This document shows positions 1 through 21,505 of a DNA stretch of 64,000 bases, piece after piece. Location of the stretch: NCBI GenBank assembly GCA_963924555.1, contig OZ004583.1, positions 4,249,501 through 4,313,500 of the forward strand. The letters are read 5' to 3'. The DNA comes from Crambe crambe (lineage: Eukaryota > Porifera > Demospongiae > Poecilosclerida > Crambeidae). Both the position numbers and the translations under genes were made by a program. Numbering within the stretch: position 1 is the first letter of the stretch; every line of letters starts with the position of its first letter. The notes below the pieces were generated by a model. That model had not been told where the DNA came from, searched no databases, and saw only the letters and a program-made list of their open reading frames with translations.

Positions 1-1215
1 TACTACTTTTATGTTCTGAATAGTAATAAAAATAATAGTAGTAACATTTTTGGAGTGTCAATAATACTTACTTGATTCTAGTTTACTGCCTGCATTTAAA
101 CTGGCCTCCTCTACTGTGTTCAAACTACTACCTTTGTATTCTGAATAGTAATGATAGGTAGCTAACAGTAATAATTATTATTAGGAATATAAATCCATAG
201 TTACTTGATGCAAGTTGACTGCTGGTTTTTGATCTGGCCTCTATATACCATTGTGCTCAAACTACTACCTTTGTATTCTGAATAGTAATAAAGGTAAGAA
301 GATTCATTTTAAATACTTACTCGATGCTAATTCACTGCTTGCAGTAGAGCTGGCCCTCACTACTTTGCTCAAACTAACCCCTTGTAAATTCTGAATAGCA
401 TAACAGTGATAATAACACGTTGTGAGTATCAATTCTTACTTGATGCAAGTTCACTGCTTGGATTTGAGTTGATCTCTTCTACTGTGCTTGAATTACTACC
501 CGTATATTCTGAATAGTAGCGAAAGGTAACAGTAACGTTTGAGAATATAAATCCTTATTTACTTGATGCAAATTCACTGCCTGCATTAGAACTGGCTTCC
601 TCTACTGTGCTCAAACTAACACCTATATAATAATAAAAGCAAAATAGGTAACAATTTCATTATACAGGTAACAGTAAATATTGGGAACATAAATTCTTAG
701 TTACTCGATGAAAATTCACTGCCCGTTTTTGAGCTGGCCTCTTTCACTGTGTTCAAACTACTATCCGTATATCCTGAATAATAATAAAAGCATAAGAAGT
801 AACAGTAACATTTAGTGAGCATTATTCCTTACTTGATGCTAATTCACTGCCTGCATTTGAGCTGGCCTTCACTACTGTGTTCGAAGAACTACATTCTGAA
901 TAGTAATGACACAGGTAACAGATATAAATTCTTAGTTACTCAATGAAAACTCACTGCCTGTTTTAGAGCAGGCCTCCTTCACTGTGTTCAAACTACTACC
1001 TGTATATCCTGAATCAGTAATAACAAGTAACAGTAACATTTTGTGAGCATCATTCCTTACTTGATGCTAATTCACTGCCATTTGAACTGGCCTCCTCCAC
1101 AGTGCTCAAAGTACAACCTACATATCCAGAGTAGTAGGTACATAATAGGAACATCAATCGTTAGTTACTTGATGTTAATTCATTGCCATTTGAGCTGGCC
1201 TCCTCCACAGTGCTC
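1..1215. repeat. Minisatellite of ten units, about 105-140 bp each
   Basis: The sequence is built from ten diverged head-to-tail units. Each has a core reading TTACTTGATGCTAATTCACT, then a short CTGCATTTGAGCTGGCC-like block, then a CTACTGTGCTCAAACTAC-like block, then TATTCTGAATAGTAATAA and a variable AT-rich spacer with GTAACAGTAACATTT. Cores start near 64, 202, 317, 436, 559, 699, 829, 932, 1057 and 1164. Unit length varies mainly in the AT-rich spacer. No coding sequence is seen. The array continues off the left edge and ends where homology to the LARS2 copy at 15.0 kb starts (about 1222), so it replaces the 3' part of that gene copy. Confidence 0.85.
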
Positions 1216-1221
1216 CTTCAC

Positions 1222-4846
<3,625 letters not shown>

Positions 4847-4995
4847 TGTACTATCCATAGCAGTAAAGATAATATATAACCTACCTCGATAGTTCTCTTT
4901 CCTTCTTTACAGCTTACTGCAACAGGGGGGTTCTACTTCTCAACATCTTTACTAAGTCTAAAGGGAACCCTTTACCTACTAGTAGTGATTCCGGT

Positions 4996-5359
4996 GTCAC
5001 TGGGAGATTCTGTCACGGCGACAAAATACCTAGGAAATTCTGACTCCCAGGATATTTTGTCGCCGCCAGGATTGTCACAGCTAGCTATACCATAGATACA
5101 TCTCCTATAAGATATTTTGTTGCTCTATATTATTTTGTTGCTCTCCAATAGCTATAGCTATGTTCTTCACATCTTCAACTCGCAAAGACACTTCTATTTC
5201 TTTCTGTTGTTTTCGTTTAATTTTTTATTGTGATTTTTTTTTTTTTTTTAATCCTCTCCTAATTGCCAGGCCAGTCTTGGTTGATCCTCAGCCTGCTCTG
5301 ATTGCCCCATCTTTTTTTTGTCTATCTCATTTCTTAAACATCATCTTGTGCTGTAAATC

Positions 5360-5391
<32 letters not shown>

Positions 5392-5690
5392 GTAATAATA
5401 ATAATGATAATAATTTTTGTTTTTTTGTTTTGTTTTCATTTTTATTTTTGTTTTTTGTTTTGGTTGACATTTTATTTTTGATTCTCCGTTTCCGGATTCC
5501 CATCTTATTTCTGTATCTAAACTCATTGATATTGTCTTTATTATGAAAAAAAAATTAATAAAATAATAGAGTGACAAAATCTCAATCTCCTAGGATTGTT
5601 GCTCACTGTAGCTATTATCTAGTAATAAAATCTCCCACTTATCTAGTTCTAAACAATTATATGTCAATCATGCACTTTGAGCTATGTTAT
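4996..5690 (-). mobile_element. Inverted fragment of the CACAGTTTATTTTGTCGC element family
   Basis: This starts with a terminal block (GGGAGATTCTGTCACGGCGA near 5015). It continues as the reverse complement of the right half of the full element at 5779-7285: the CCAGGCCAGTCTTGGTTGAT block and the run of T match 6660-6740 inverted. It contains a (TAA)n microsatellite at about 5360-5408. It is non-coding; the open frame over 5160-5546 is low-complexity Asn/Phe translated from repeats. A similar fragment sits at 18935-19770. Confidence 0.7.
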
Positions 5691-6530
5691 AGCAGTATAT
5701 GTATAAAATACTGTGTCTACGATCCCGGCAACGGGATCGGTCTGTTCAGGCCACCAGCCCGGCACCCAGTGTCAGTGTCACAGTTTATTTTGTCGCCGGG
5801 AGATTCTGTTGTGGTGACAAAATATCCTAGGAAATTCTGTCGTGAGCGACCTAATCTCCTAGGATATTTTGTCGCCACTAGGATATATTGTCGCTGCATA
5901 TAAAGTAGCTATTGGAGAGGTGGTATAGCTATATCTGATTATACAATGACAATCACTCACCAACAAATTGCCCTAGCAATAAAAAATCTCCTAGGTCGTT
6001 TCTGTCTTGGTGATAAATCTCTTCTGTAATGATAATATCTCCTAGGATATTTTTTCACTAGTTATTAGCTATATTTCTATGCTGTTTATAGGTGCATTAA
6101 AATCTCAAGCTTGTTAGCTATTTAGGAGCATTTTTTTTCTAGTGTCTTGCTTAGCTAGAAAGTTAATATTTTTTTGCCAAGTGTACAGTGATGGAATATT
6201 TATAACTGATCTCTATATTGATATGAATGCATGATTGAGCTTTATACAAATCAGTATTGGAAAATATTCTAGATAGCTACTTACTAGCTAGATGCCACAG
6301 AGCAACATGTCTCTTAGCTACTATAGAAAGTAAAAAATTATAGTTCTTTATATTATACTTCTATAACATATCTCAATAGCTATGGCTACATTAATATTAC
6401 CTAGAGCTAGATGAGTAGCTAATATCCTGGGAGATTTGATTATACCATAGGAGATTTTATTACTAGCTATAGTTAGCAATAGCTATATAGTGAGCAACAA
6501 TCCTAGGAGATTGAGGTGATTTTGTCGCTC

Positions 6531-6535
<5 letters not shown>

Positions 6536-6618
<83 letters not shown>
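6536..6618. repeat. Palindromic (AAT)n-(ATT)n microsatellite
   Basis: A run of AAT switches to ATT near 6575, so the two halves can pair as a hairpin. It lies inside the 5779-7285 element. Similar single-strand runs occupy the matching position in other family copies (12978-13040, 20693-20752, 23250-23312). Confidence 0.9.
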
Positions 6619-6620
<2 letters not shown>

Positions 6621-6816
6621 GATTTACAGCACAAGATGACGTTTTAAGAAATGAGATGTTACAACAAAAATGAAGATGGGGCAATTAGACCAGGCTGAGG
6701 ATCCATCAAGACTGGCCTAGAAACCAGGAGAGGATAAAAAAAAATAATAATAACAGCCACGACAAACAAACAATAAAATAACAAGATTGGTCCATAGTCT
6801 AATCAGCTTGTTGAAA

Positions 6817-6870
6817 TATATGTGACAGTACTTGGGAAAAGGTACCTTTTCCCAAGTACTGTCACATATA
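6817..6870. repeat. Perfect 54 bp palindrome, insertion specific to copy 1
   Basis: Two 27 nt halves are exact reverse complements centred on GGTACC at 6841-6846. The paralogous site near 20940 reads GAAATATATAGTGTC without the palindrome. About 46 bp beginning TGTGACAGTACTTGGG was therefore inserted here, flanked by TATA on both sides. Confidence 0.9.
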
Positions 6871-9059
6871 GTGTCTTTGGGAGTTGGAGATGTGAAGAAA
6901 AAAATGTAGCTATTGGAGAGCAACAAAATATGAGATTTTGTCACTCTATTGCTATACCTACAACTATGCATGTGAAGAACATAGGAGAGCAACAAATGTA
7001 CTAGGAGATTTTACTTAACTTTAACTTTACTAAATTTATGGTGAGTGATTATAGGAGATATCTATACTCCGCTATATGTTCTGGCTATGTAATATCCAAT
7101 ATAGTCATGCATGCAGTGCTGAGCAACAAAAATATCCTATAAGAGATGTATCGAGTAGCTACGTCTAATGTCTAATATAGCTTGTTGCGACCTGGTGGCG
7201 ACAAAATATCCTAGGAGATTAGGCCGCTCTCGACAGAATTTCCTGATATTTTGTCGCCGCGACAAAATCTCCCAGTGACAACACTGGCATCGGAATTTTC
7301 TTCTTGGAGTGACTTAGAAAATTTTTCAAAGATTAAAATCGGGAATCGAATACGAGACCTGCATGTCCAACGCTGCAAACATCCGCTTTATACAGCCTCC
7401 TGTGTTTGCAGCTGCCACAACCACTGCAATATCTTAGCCCAATAAGTCAAAGTACAAATGACTTTCACCATAGACCATGCTTTCACCAACTGCTTCGCTC
7501 GCTCGCCGATTGAATATGTTACACGAACATACCCTAGTAATAGATGGATAGTAGGGCTAGGCTTATCTAAGTGGATTGTAGGCACTAGACAGGAATACTT
7601 GCTCGCTCGCTCGCTGCGACTCAAATGTACATTGCCCTACAATCCAAAATGCCCAAGGCGTACCGTACGTACGTACGTGTGTGGTGCAATAGTAGCGCCC
7701 TGCGCGTGCATTTATGCGCATACTCCAATTGTAATTGCTTGATTGATTTCTACATCGCCTACATGCTGGATTGTAGGCTATAGGCTTATCTAAGTGGATT
7801 GTAGGCACTAGACATATCTAAGTGCTTTGTGGTAAGTAATTAGTTTTCTATGCATGCAGCTGCCTCTCAACAGCAAAGCACAAATGAAGCATCAGATCAA
7901 TATTTCTACATCCTTTTGGGCAGCGGGCACCCGGCTTATCTAAACGGATTATAAGCACTAGGTTTATCTAAGTGCACGTACAGCTTACATACACAAAATC
8001 TTCTAAGGAGTTGAAAGCACAAGTGAATAGAAAGCCTATAGGAATACTTAGGAATACTTGCTCACTCGCTCGCTGTGACTCAAATGTTGTATATCACCAT
8101 AGTATAATAGCTACAGTCACTAGCCCAGTTAAGTAAGGTAATTCAGTTGGAAATTTCAGGGAAAAAATGATGATTCTTATTTCTGAATGGGAGCAGATAA
8201 CTTGAAATTAGCCTGGTACCCAGGCCGAATTTTAATAAGGCCTGGGTACGAGGCTAGCTTTAAATATGCTATAAAGTTTAGATAAAAAGTTAAATCAATT
8301 CACTATGACTTGTGGATGATAGCCAAAACTAAAATTCCGAATGATTGTTGTGGCAACACAAAGGATAAAACCTTAATAATCTCTGGTTAGTGACAACTTT
8401 CAGTGAAATTTTGTTCACAGCTAAAGAATAAACGGCAACACGGGCGTTTGTGAAGGATCGGCTACACAATACGCTTTCAGTAATCTGGTACTCTAATCTA
8501 GAGATATTCTGTTATGTATATAATATCTCTGGCATTACTAAATAAGAGCTAATTTAGGCTACTAACTATTTCTCCGGCATCAAGGACCTGAAGCTTTGAA
8601 ATTTGTGCCATCAAGGACAAATCAAATAATTTAAAATGCCGCGTCGTACCCTTTACCGAGTCACATATAGAGTAAGTGCAAGTCAATAGAATTGACTTCG
8701 AATTCATTAATATTTCCATTTGATCCTCTCACGTTCGTATTTGCGCGTACGCAAATGGCACTTTTAGAAAATTCTTATTGTATCTTAGCTTAAATTAATC
8801 AACTCTGCATCAGTCTCGCCTGTTTTTATCTACTAGGGCAATGTTCAACATTCAGTTAACAGCGAGCGAGCAAGCATTATTATTCCTGAAGATTTTGCTT
8901 CTGAGTTTATATGTAATAAAGCCCTTAGATAAGCCTGTAGAGCCTAATACTATAGCAATGTGCAGCATTTGGAGTGATAAGTGAAGTAGCTAGCTGATAG
9001 CTTCAGTGCTTAATATTGTTAAGAGTCACGTTAATGGTGGTTCTAACGAGGAAGCTCCA

Positions 9060-10530
9060 CGCATAAAAAGCTTTCAATTTGCCACAAGCACCAAGCGCCT
9101 ACAATCACTTAGATAAGCCAAGCGCCTCTATGATAAAAAGCTGTAGAAAACAATTTTCTGCACATCATGCACGCGCAGGGCGCTACTATTGTACGACACG
9201 TACGTACCGTACGTACGCCTGGGGCATTTTGGAGTGTAGACATGAGTCATGGCCTGAGAGTCAGCTCGCTCGCTGCAATTATTTTTAAAGGCGCGCTTTC
9301 ACGTTCGCAAATCTCGCGATATTTAAAATTCTAAAACTGTACTGTATTATAACAAATTCCTTTTTCCATAGTTAATTTTTAAACTTACACTCCCACTATT
9401 GTACGCAGTAGTTAATGGATTTTTATTTCATTCTCGATCGACATGCACACTCACACGTACAAGAATCGCTCGCTATACTACGGAAATGTGCAACATTGAT
9501 TTTGACAGCGAGCGAGCAAGCAAATTAACTCAAAGATTTTGCTGTTGAGTTTACATGTAATAAAGTACTTTGCAATGCGCTGTATTTGACAATGAGCAAG
9601 TGAGCAGCCAGTGCAAGAGTCATTTAAGTTGTATTTACAACCGGGAAGCTCAATACATAGAAAGTTGTAAATACTTACCACAAGCACTTAGATACGCCAA
9701 GCGCCTACATAAGCCTAGCGCCTCTATGATAAAATGCTGTAAAAAACAGTCTAGCTTGATTACAATTGGAGCGTGTGCATTATGCTCGCGCGCAACGTAA
9801 CTATTTCGGGACACGTACTATGATTGGGGCATTTGAGTGTAGACATATATATATATTTAAAATTTCAATGAGTCATGACCTGAAAGTCAGCTCGCTCGCT
9901 GCAATGATTTTTAAATACGCGCTTTCACGTTCGCAAATCTCGCGATATTTAAAATTTTTAAGCTCTATTGTATTATAAGAAGCTGCTTTTTCCACAGTTA
10001 ATTTTCAAGCTTACACTCCCGCTATTGTACGCACTTCCATTCTCGTTCGAGATGCACACTCACACGTACATGAATCGCTCGCTATACTAGGGAAATGTTC
10101 AACACTAATTTTGACAGCAATTTAACAATTTTGCTGTTGAGTTTATATGTAACAAAGTACTTAGCAATGTGCTGCATTTGATAGTGAGCAATTGAGCAGC
10201 CGATAGGCTCCAGTGCTTGATATTGCTATCAGAGATAAGAGTCATTTAAGTCGTGGTTCCAACCGGGAAGCTCGATACATGAAAAGTAAATACCTACCAC
10301 AAGCATTAGATAAGCCAAGCGCCTACATAAGCCTAGTGTCTCTATGGCAAAAGGCTGCAGAAAACAATCTAGCTTGATTACAATTGGAGCATGTGCATTA
10401 TGGACGCGCGCAGCGCGACTATTTCGAGACACGTACCACCATATGTACGCGCACGCCTGGGGCATTTTGGTGTGTAGACATAGATATATATATTTAAAAT
10501 TTCATTGAGTCATGACCTGAGAGTCAGCTC
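9060..10530. repeat. Tandem ~600 bp units with GATAAGCC and CGTACG motifs
   Basis: Three successive units start near 9060, 9660 and 10270. Each contains GCCACAAGCACTTAGATAAG-like sequence, then CTCTATGATAAAAAGCTGTA, then a GCACGCGCAG block, a CACGTACGTAC block and GGCATTTTGGAGTGTAGACA. The arrangement is repeated inverted at about 33540-35260, and two units occur at 39070-39850. They are non-coding. Confidence 0.7.
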
Positions 10531-11143
10531 GCTGCAATTATTTTAGAAGGCTGTATACGTGCCAGCATTATAAACTGTACAAATACTTACTCCATCAGCA
10601 CTGCCCTTCCAGATCAGAATCATTCAGCTCATAAAAAATTACATAACTACAATTAACTTGTTTATAAGCAGGATCACACCATTAAATAAGATAATATCAA
10701 AAATGGTGAACTGTTCTAAATTACGAATTACTCTTTCAACTGAACCTTTCAAATATATTTTCATTTCACCCTAGCTCTAGCTCTCTCGTTGCAATTGATG
10801 CTTGCAATAGTAGAGTAGATTTTCAATTATTCACCGCCATATATGAACGGACACCGCAGAAGACAGCCTGGACATTAATAAAATAAAATTCCACGATGTA
10901 AAGATAGGGCAAACGTGCACTAATTAAATATAAAGCGCGAGGGATCAATGGAATAATACCGTGCGGAGAATACACCACAAAATAAACGTCCGAAGATCAC
11001 TCAATCTCATTGATAATCGGACATACCAACTAAGCTTAAGGACTAACTGGTAGCCCAAGCTGCTACTACAATCATTCAACAATTCAAAACTCGGCAGAGC
11101 TAAATATATTGTACTTACCACACTTCGCGCGCACTATAAATAT

Positions 11144-11239
11144 TAAAGTGTGCATAACACACCAAATTGTCGCAATGTTAACACCAAAATGCATTTTGTG
11201 TGAACATTGCGACAATTTGGGTGTGCTATGCACACTTTA
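11144..11239. repeat. Near-perfect 96 bp palindrome (hairpin)
   Basis: The arm TAAAGTGTGCATAACACACC..AATTGTCGCAATGTT pairs with its reverse complement across an AAATGCATTT centre. The same hairpin is kept in the inverted arm at 32818-32914 with only a few changes. It resembles a tiny MITE or an internal structural element of the larger repeat. Confidence 0.85.
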
Positions 11240-11643
11240 GTTTTTACAGCGCACCATGTGATAGTTTTAAGTTAAAAATCACTTTAAGGTTTGATTAATT
11301 TTGCTAATAAATTCATCTTTAAACATGTCTATATTTTCTTAGAATTATTGAACAAGATCTAGGCTGAATCCGTTGATTACTACTTTACGGTACTAATGGA
11401 ACATTTAAAAAGGAAATTAAATATGATTTAAAGTTGATGTTAAAATCTTAACTTAAGAATACAGTACAATCTTATCGATTGTTAAATTACTATTAAGATA
11501 AAAATGGAATTACTGTTTGGTGAAACTAAAGCGCAATCGCCGCGCCTGGATACTCTTATTCTTAGGCCAGTAACGAATTCTTCAGGTCTGTGTATGTTTT
11601 AGGTTTGACACGCAAAACGCCCACGCTCATTAATTAATACATG

Positions 11644-11645
<2 letters not shown>

Positions 11646-11689
<44 letters not shown>

Positions 11690-11804
11690 TGATGTTCCAA
11701 GCGTAGGCACATTGGCTAGTTTATTAATGGCTATAGCTAGATTGTGCAATGATTATAGCCATTTTATCAAAATTAATGTCATAATAATAATAATAATAAT
11801 AATG

Positions 11805-11839
<35 letters not shown>

Positions 11840-11866
11840 TATTATTATTATTATAATAAAAATAAT
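11646..11866. repeat. (AAT)n microsatellites
   Basis: Two trinucleotide runs, at about 11646-11690 and 11782-11866, are separated by unique sequence. The second switches from AAT to ATT near 11840. The open reading frame across them is an artefact of the repeat. Confidence 0.9.
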
Positions 11867-12231
11867 AATCTTAACAGCCATAACTCCCGACTGCTTCTTC
11901 CTACATCTACGATCTTGGTACCATATTGAACCTCTACACCTGATCTAAGGAATGGTATCGTTCAAGTAAAGCTCAAGTCCTAAGTGTCAATTACCATTCG
12001 AGTGCCTTCGTAGACCATAACTCCTGACTGCTTCATCCTATCTTGGTATCATCTAAAAGCAGGTAAGGATCAAATTGATCAAAGCTCAAGTCCTAACTGT
12101 CAATTGCCGTTCGAGTGCCTTCATGGACGACTCAAATTCTCAAACGCTTCGTAGACAGCAAAGTCAGTTTATACACTCCATAGACGCTACGTAGACATTT
12201 CATAGAGGGTGTGCATAAACTTCGGACCAGT

Positions 12232-12978
12232 GTCACAGTTTATTTTGTCGCTGGGAGATTCTGTCGCGGCAACAAAATATCCTAGGAAATTCTGTCGCGA
12301 GCGACCTAATCTCCTAGGATATTTCGTCGCTGCCAGGATATATTGTCGCTGCATATAAACTAGCTATTGGAGAGGTGGTATAGCTATATCTGATTATACA
12401 AAGACAACCGCTTGCCAGTAAATTGCCCTAGCAATAAAAAATCTCTTACGTCGTTTCTCTCTTAGTGATAAATCTCTCCTATAAATCATGATATCACCTA
12501 GGATATTTTTTCACTAGTTATTAGCTGGGTACATCAAAATCTCAAGCTTATTAGCTATAGTTGGGTATATATATATTGCTCATATACTTTAGGAACATCA
12601 TGTCTTGCTTAGCTAGAAAGTTAATACAATGACGGAATATTTATAACTGATCTATATTGATGTGAATGCATGATTGAGCTTTATACGAATCAGTTATTGG
12701 AAAATATTCTAGACAGCTACTTACGTATAACAGCTAGCTAGATGCCACAGAGCAACATGTCTCTTAGCTACTATAGAAAGTCAATCCTTTATATATACTG
12801 TTATAACATAGCTCAATAGCTATAGCTACATATATAACATTGCATAGAGCTAGATTAGTAGCTAATATCCTTGGTGATTTTATTATATCACAGGAGATTT
12901 TATTACTAGCTATAGTAGATAATAGCTAGTTAGCAATAGCTATATAGTGAGAGGAGATTGAGGAGATTTCGTGGCTCT

Positions 12979-13024
<46 letters not shown>

Positions 13025-13256
13025 CATCATCATCATCCTATTATTATTAATTTTATAATTATGATTTATAGCACAAGATGACGTTTTTAGAAATGAGATA
13101 AGTCATAACAAAAAAGATGGGGCAATTAGACCATGCAGGCTGAGGATCCACCAAGACTGGCCTAGCAACCAGGAGAGGATTAAAAAAAAAAAAAAGAGCC
13201 ACAATAAACAATCAATCAAACAAAAAACAACAACAGAAAAAAGATTGGTCCATAAT

Positions 13257-13281
<25 letters not shown>
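12232..13281. mobile_element. 5'-complete, 3'-truncated CACAGTTTATTTTGTCGC-family element
   Basis: The left end matches 5779 onward (terminal block to about 12358, then the same interior with an ATT/ATC microsatellite at 12978-13040). It breaks off at CAGCTTGTTGAAATATAT near 13281, inside the family consensus, where LARS2 exon sequence starts. No right inverted end follows. The insertion or a rearrangement at this point cut off the 3' end of LARS2 copy B. Confidence 0.75.
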
Positions 13282-18827
<5,546 letters not shown>

Positions 18828-18934
18828 CCATAGCAGTCAAGATAATGTACAATAATATAATACCTACCTCGATAGTTTACAGCAAACTGCAACATCTTTA
18901 CTAAAGGAACCCTTTACCTACTAGTAGTAGTAGT

Positions 18935-19496
18935 GTCGCGTCACAGTTTCTGGGCGGGAGTGTCGCGGCGACAAGAAATTCTGTCGCGAGCCACATAATC
19001 TCCCAGGATGTTTTGTCGGCGCCAGGATTAGGTATCACAACTAGCTATACCATAGATACATCTCCTATAGGATATTTTATTGCTCTAGATTATTTTGTTG
19101 TTCTCCAATAGCTATAGCTATGTAACTCCCTCTATTTCAACAGGCTGACTAGATTATGGAACTCTCTGCCACCAATTGATATGCTCCTACCATCAAATCC
19201 AAACTCAAAGATTACTTTTGATCAGTTATTCTGAGAAATCTTGAAGCCAATATAACACTTGCACATTCCATCTTGTCTGCCCTTGCCGAAATTGTATGTC
19301 AAATTTCAAGCCACCAATATTATTTTTTCTGTTCTTTTTGTTTGATTGTTTTTTGTGATTTTTATTTTATTTTTATTTTTTATCCTCTCCTAATCGCCAG
19401 GCCAGTCTTGGTTGATCCTCAGCCTGCTCTAATTGCCCCATTTTTTGTTGTTGTTGTTCTAACTTAGCTATCTCATTTCTTAAATGTCTATAAATC

Positions 19497-19531
<35 letters not shown>

Positions 19532-19770
19532 TTGTTTTTTGTTGTTTTTTTTTGTTCTTGTTTTTTTTTGTTTGTTTGTTTTTGGTTGACATTTTATTTT
19601 TTATTTCCGTTTCCGGATTCCCATCTTATTTTTGTATCTAGAACTCATTGATATTGTCCTTATTATAAAAAAATAATAATGAATTATAATAATAGAGTGA
19701 CAAAATCACAATCTCCTAGGATTGTTGCTATTATCTAGTAATTAAATCTCCTTTGGTAATAAAATCTCCC
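18935..19770 (-). mobile_element. Inverted fragment of the CACAGTTTATTTTGTCGC element family
   Basis: Paralogue of 4996-5690. It has a degenerate terminal block (GTCGCGGCGACAAGAAATTC near 18970), then the inverted right half of the element with CTATTTCAACAGGCTGACTA near 19130, the CCAGGCCAGTCTTGGTTGAT block near 19398, and a (TAA)n run at about 19498-19532. It is non-coding. Confidence 0.7.
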
Positions 19771-19910
19771 AAGATATTTTCTTATAAATATTATGTCGAT
19801 CATGCACTTTGAGCTATGTTATAGCAGTATATGTATAGAATGCTGTGTCTACAGTCCCGGCAACGGGATCGGTCCGTTCAGGCCACCAGCCCGGCACCCA
19901 GTGCCGGTGT

Positions 19911-20692
19911 CACAGTTTATTTTGTTGCTGGGAGATTGTGTCGTGGCGACAAAATATCCTAGGAGATTCTGTCGTGAGTGACCTAATCTCCTAGGATATT
20001 TCGTCGCCACCAGGATATATTGTCACTGCATATAAAGTAGCTATTGGAGAGGTGGTATAGCTATATCTGATTATACAAACACAATCACAAATTGCCCTAG
20101 CAATAAAAAATCTCCTAGGTCGTTTCTGTCTTAATGATAAATCTCTTCTATAATGATAATATCTCCTAGGATATTTTTCACTAGTTATTAGCTGTATTTC
20201 TATGCTGTTTATAGGTGCATCAAAATCTCAAGCATGTTAGCTATTCACCTATATAGTTGGGTGTATTCAGTCATACTTCAAAGGAGCATATTTTTTTTCT
20301 AGTGTCTTGCTTAGCTAGAAAGTTAATATTTTTTGCAAGTGTACAGCGATGGAATATTTATAATTGATCTATATTGATGTGAATGCATGATTGAGCCTTA
20401 TACAAATCAGTATTGGAAAATATTCTAGATGGTTACTTACGTATAATAGCTAGCTAGATGCCACAGAGCAATATGTCTCTTAGCTTCTATAGAAAGTAAA
20501 AAATTATAGTTTTTATATATATACTGCTATAATTATTATAGCTCAATAGCTAGCTACATAATAACTACCTAATAATAGAGATAGATAATATCCTAGGAGA
20601 TTTTATTATACCACAGGAGATTTTATTACTAGTTAGCAATAGCTATATAGTGAGCAACAATCCTAGAAGATTGAGGAGATTTTGTCGCTCTA

Positions 20693-20735
<43 letters not shown>

Positions 20736-21359
20736 GTTATTATTATTATAAGATGACGTTTTAAGAAATGAGATAAGTTACAACAAAAAAAGAAGATGGG
20801 GCAATCAGACCATGCAGGCTGAGGATCCACCAAGACTGGCCTAGCGAGGATTTAAAAAAAAAAAAAAACAGCCACAACAAACAATCAAACAAAAAAGAAC
20901 AGAAAAAGATTGGTCCATAATCTAGTCAGCTTGTTGAAATATATAGTGTCTTTGGGAGTTGGAGATGTCAAGAACATATAGCCATTGGAGAGCAACAAAA
21001 TATGAGATTTTGTCATTTTGTCACTCTATTGCTATACCTACAACTATGCATGCAAAAATCCAAGGAGATTTTACTTAACTTTAACTTTACTAAATTTATG
21101 TTGAGTGACTATAGGAGATATCTATACTCCGCTATATGCTCTGGCTATGTAATATCCGATATAGTCATGCATGCAGTGCTGAGCAACAAAATATCCTGAG
21201 AGATGTATCAAGTAGCTATGTCTAACGTCTAATATATAGCTAGCTGCGACAATATATCCTGGTGGCGACGAAATATCCTAAGGAGATTAGGTCGCTCTTG
21301 ACAGAATTTCCTGATATTTTGTTGCCGCGACAAATTTCTCAGCGACAAAATAAACTGTG
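19911..21359. mobile_element. Full-length non-autonomous element with ~125 bp inverted ends (copy 2)
   Basis: Left end CACAGTTTATTTTGTCGC-like; right end AGCGACAAAATAAACTGTG, its exact inverse, ending at 21359. The interior matches 5779-7285 with a (TTA)n run at 20693-20752. This is the best-preserved pair of ends and the best reference copy of the family. GGTGT lies just outside the left end, and related CCGGTGT/ACACTGG strings flank other copies, so the true terminus may be slightly longer. Confidence 0.8.
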
Positions 21360-21419
21360 GAACAGGCATCGGAATTTTCTTCTTGGAGTGCCGGCAGGAC
21401 AATTAGAAAAATTTTCAAA

Positions 21420-21505
21420 GATTGAAAAAGAATAAATCGGGAATCTAACACGTTCAATAGTACACGGCACTAACCTATGCGATGCGCTACAGTGGCAACG
21501 CTGGA
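21420..21505 (-). other. tRNA-like sequence (SINE head or tRNA relic)
   Basis: On the minus strand the order is GCCACTGTAGCGCATCGCAT, then GGTTAGTGCC (an A-box-like TAGCGCA..GGTTAGTGC) and about 35 nt later TTAGATTCCCGATT (B-box-like). A full cloverleaf cannot be drawn by eye, because the D-arm has an extra TCGC and the B-box is imperfect. Homologous versions are at 36345-36440 (+), with a better TTCGATTCTCG B-box, and a reduced one at 7335-7365. It could be the RNA polymerase III head of a SINE. Confidence 0.35.

Larger units (their letters stand above)
5779..7285. mobile_element. Full-length non-autonomous element with ~125 bp inverted ends (copy 1)
   Basis: The left end begins CACAGTTTATTTTGTCGC and runs to about 5905. 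The right end (about 7190-7285) is its inverted copy, ending in GTCGCCGCGACAAAATCTCC. The ends are themselves made of short repeats such as TCCTAGGATATTTTGTCGCC. The interior is AT-rich, with many copies of CTCCTAGGA in both orientations and a strand-switching (AAT)n/(ATT)n run at about 6536-6618. There is no coding sequence, so it would depend on a transposase in trans. The superfamily is not clear to me. Confidence 0.75.
7290..12231. repeat. Gene-free repeat mosaic, arm 1 of a large inverted duplication
   Basis: I find no gene in this stretch. It recurs as reverse complement at 31775-36515, with the same order of blocks: GAATTTTCTTCTTGGAG at the outer edge, several CTTAGATAAGCC/CGTACG blocks, a GCAGGATCACACCATTAA block near 10670, a hairpin at 11144, ATT microsatellites, and the CATAACTCCCGACTGCTTC block near 11880. 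Internal differences include about 400 bp (8430-8835) absent from arm 2 but present in a third copy near 38400-38870. Short GCGAGCGAGC and GCTCGCTCGC motifs recur throughout. Confidence 0.8.

Noticed and set aside
1-1215. CRISPR-like array
   Set aside because: Units are long (over 100 bp), diverged throughout, and lack short exact repeats with unique spacers. The context is eukaryotic.
5160-5577. 128-residue open frame with poly-Asn and Phe-rich stretches, and its minus-strand partner
   Set aside because: It is translated from (TAA)n and T-rich element interior, duplicated in degenerate form at 19273, with no conserved protein.
7290-12231. Retrotransposon or viral coding remnants in the large mosaic
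   Set aside because: No reverse transcriptase (YxDD), integrase zinc-binding, protease or capsid-like motif could be read in any frame. Frames are short and repeat-derived.
21420-21505. Functional tRNA gene
   Set aside because: A- and B-box-like strings are present, but the B-box is imperfect, the D-arm has an extra TCGC, and no acceptor stem can be paired by eye.
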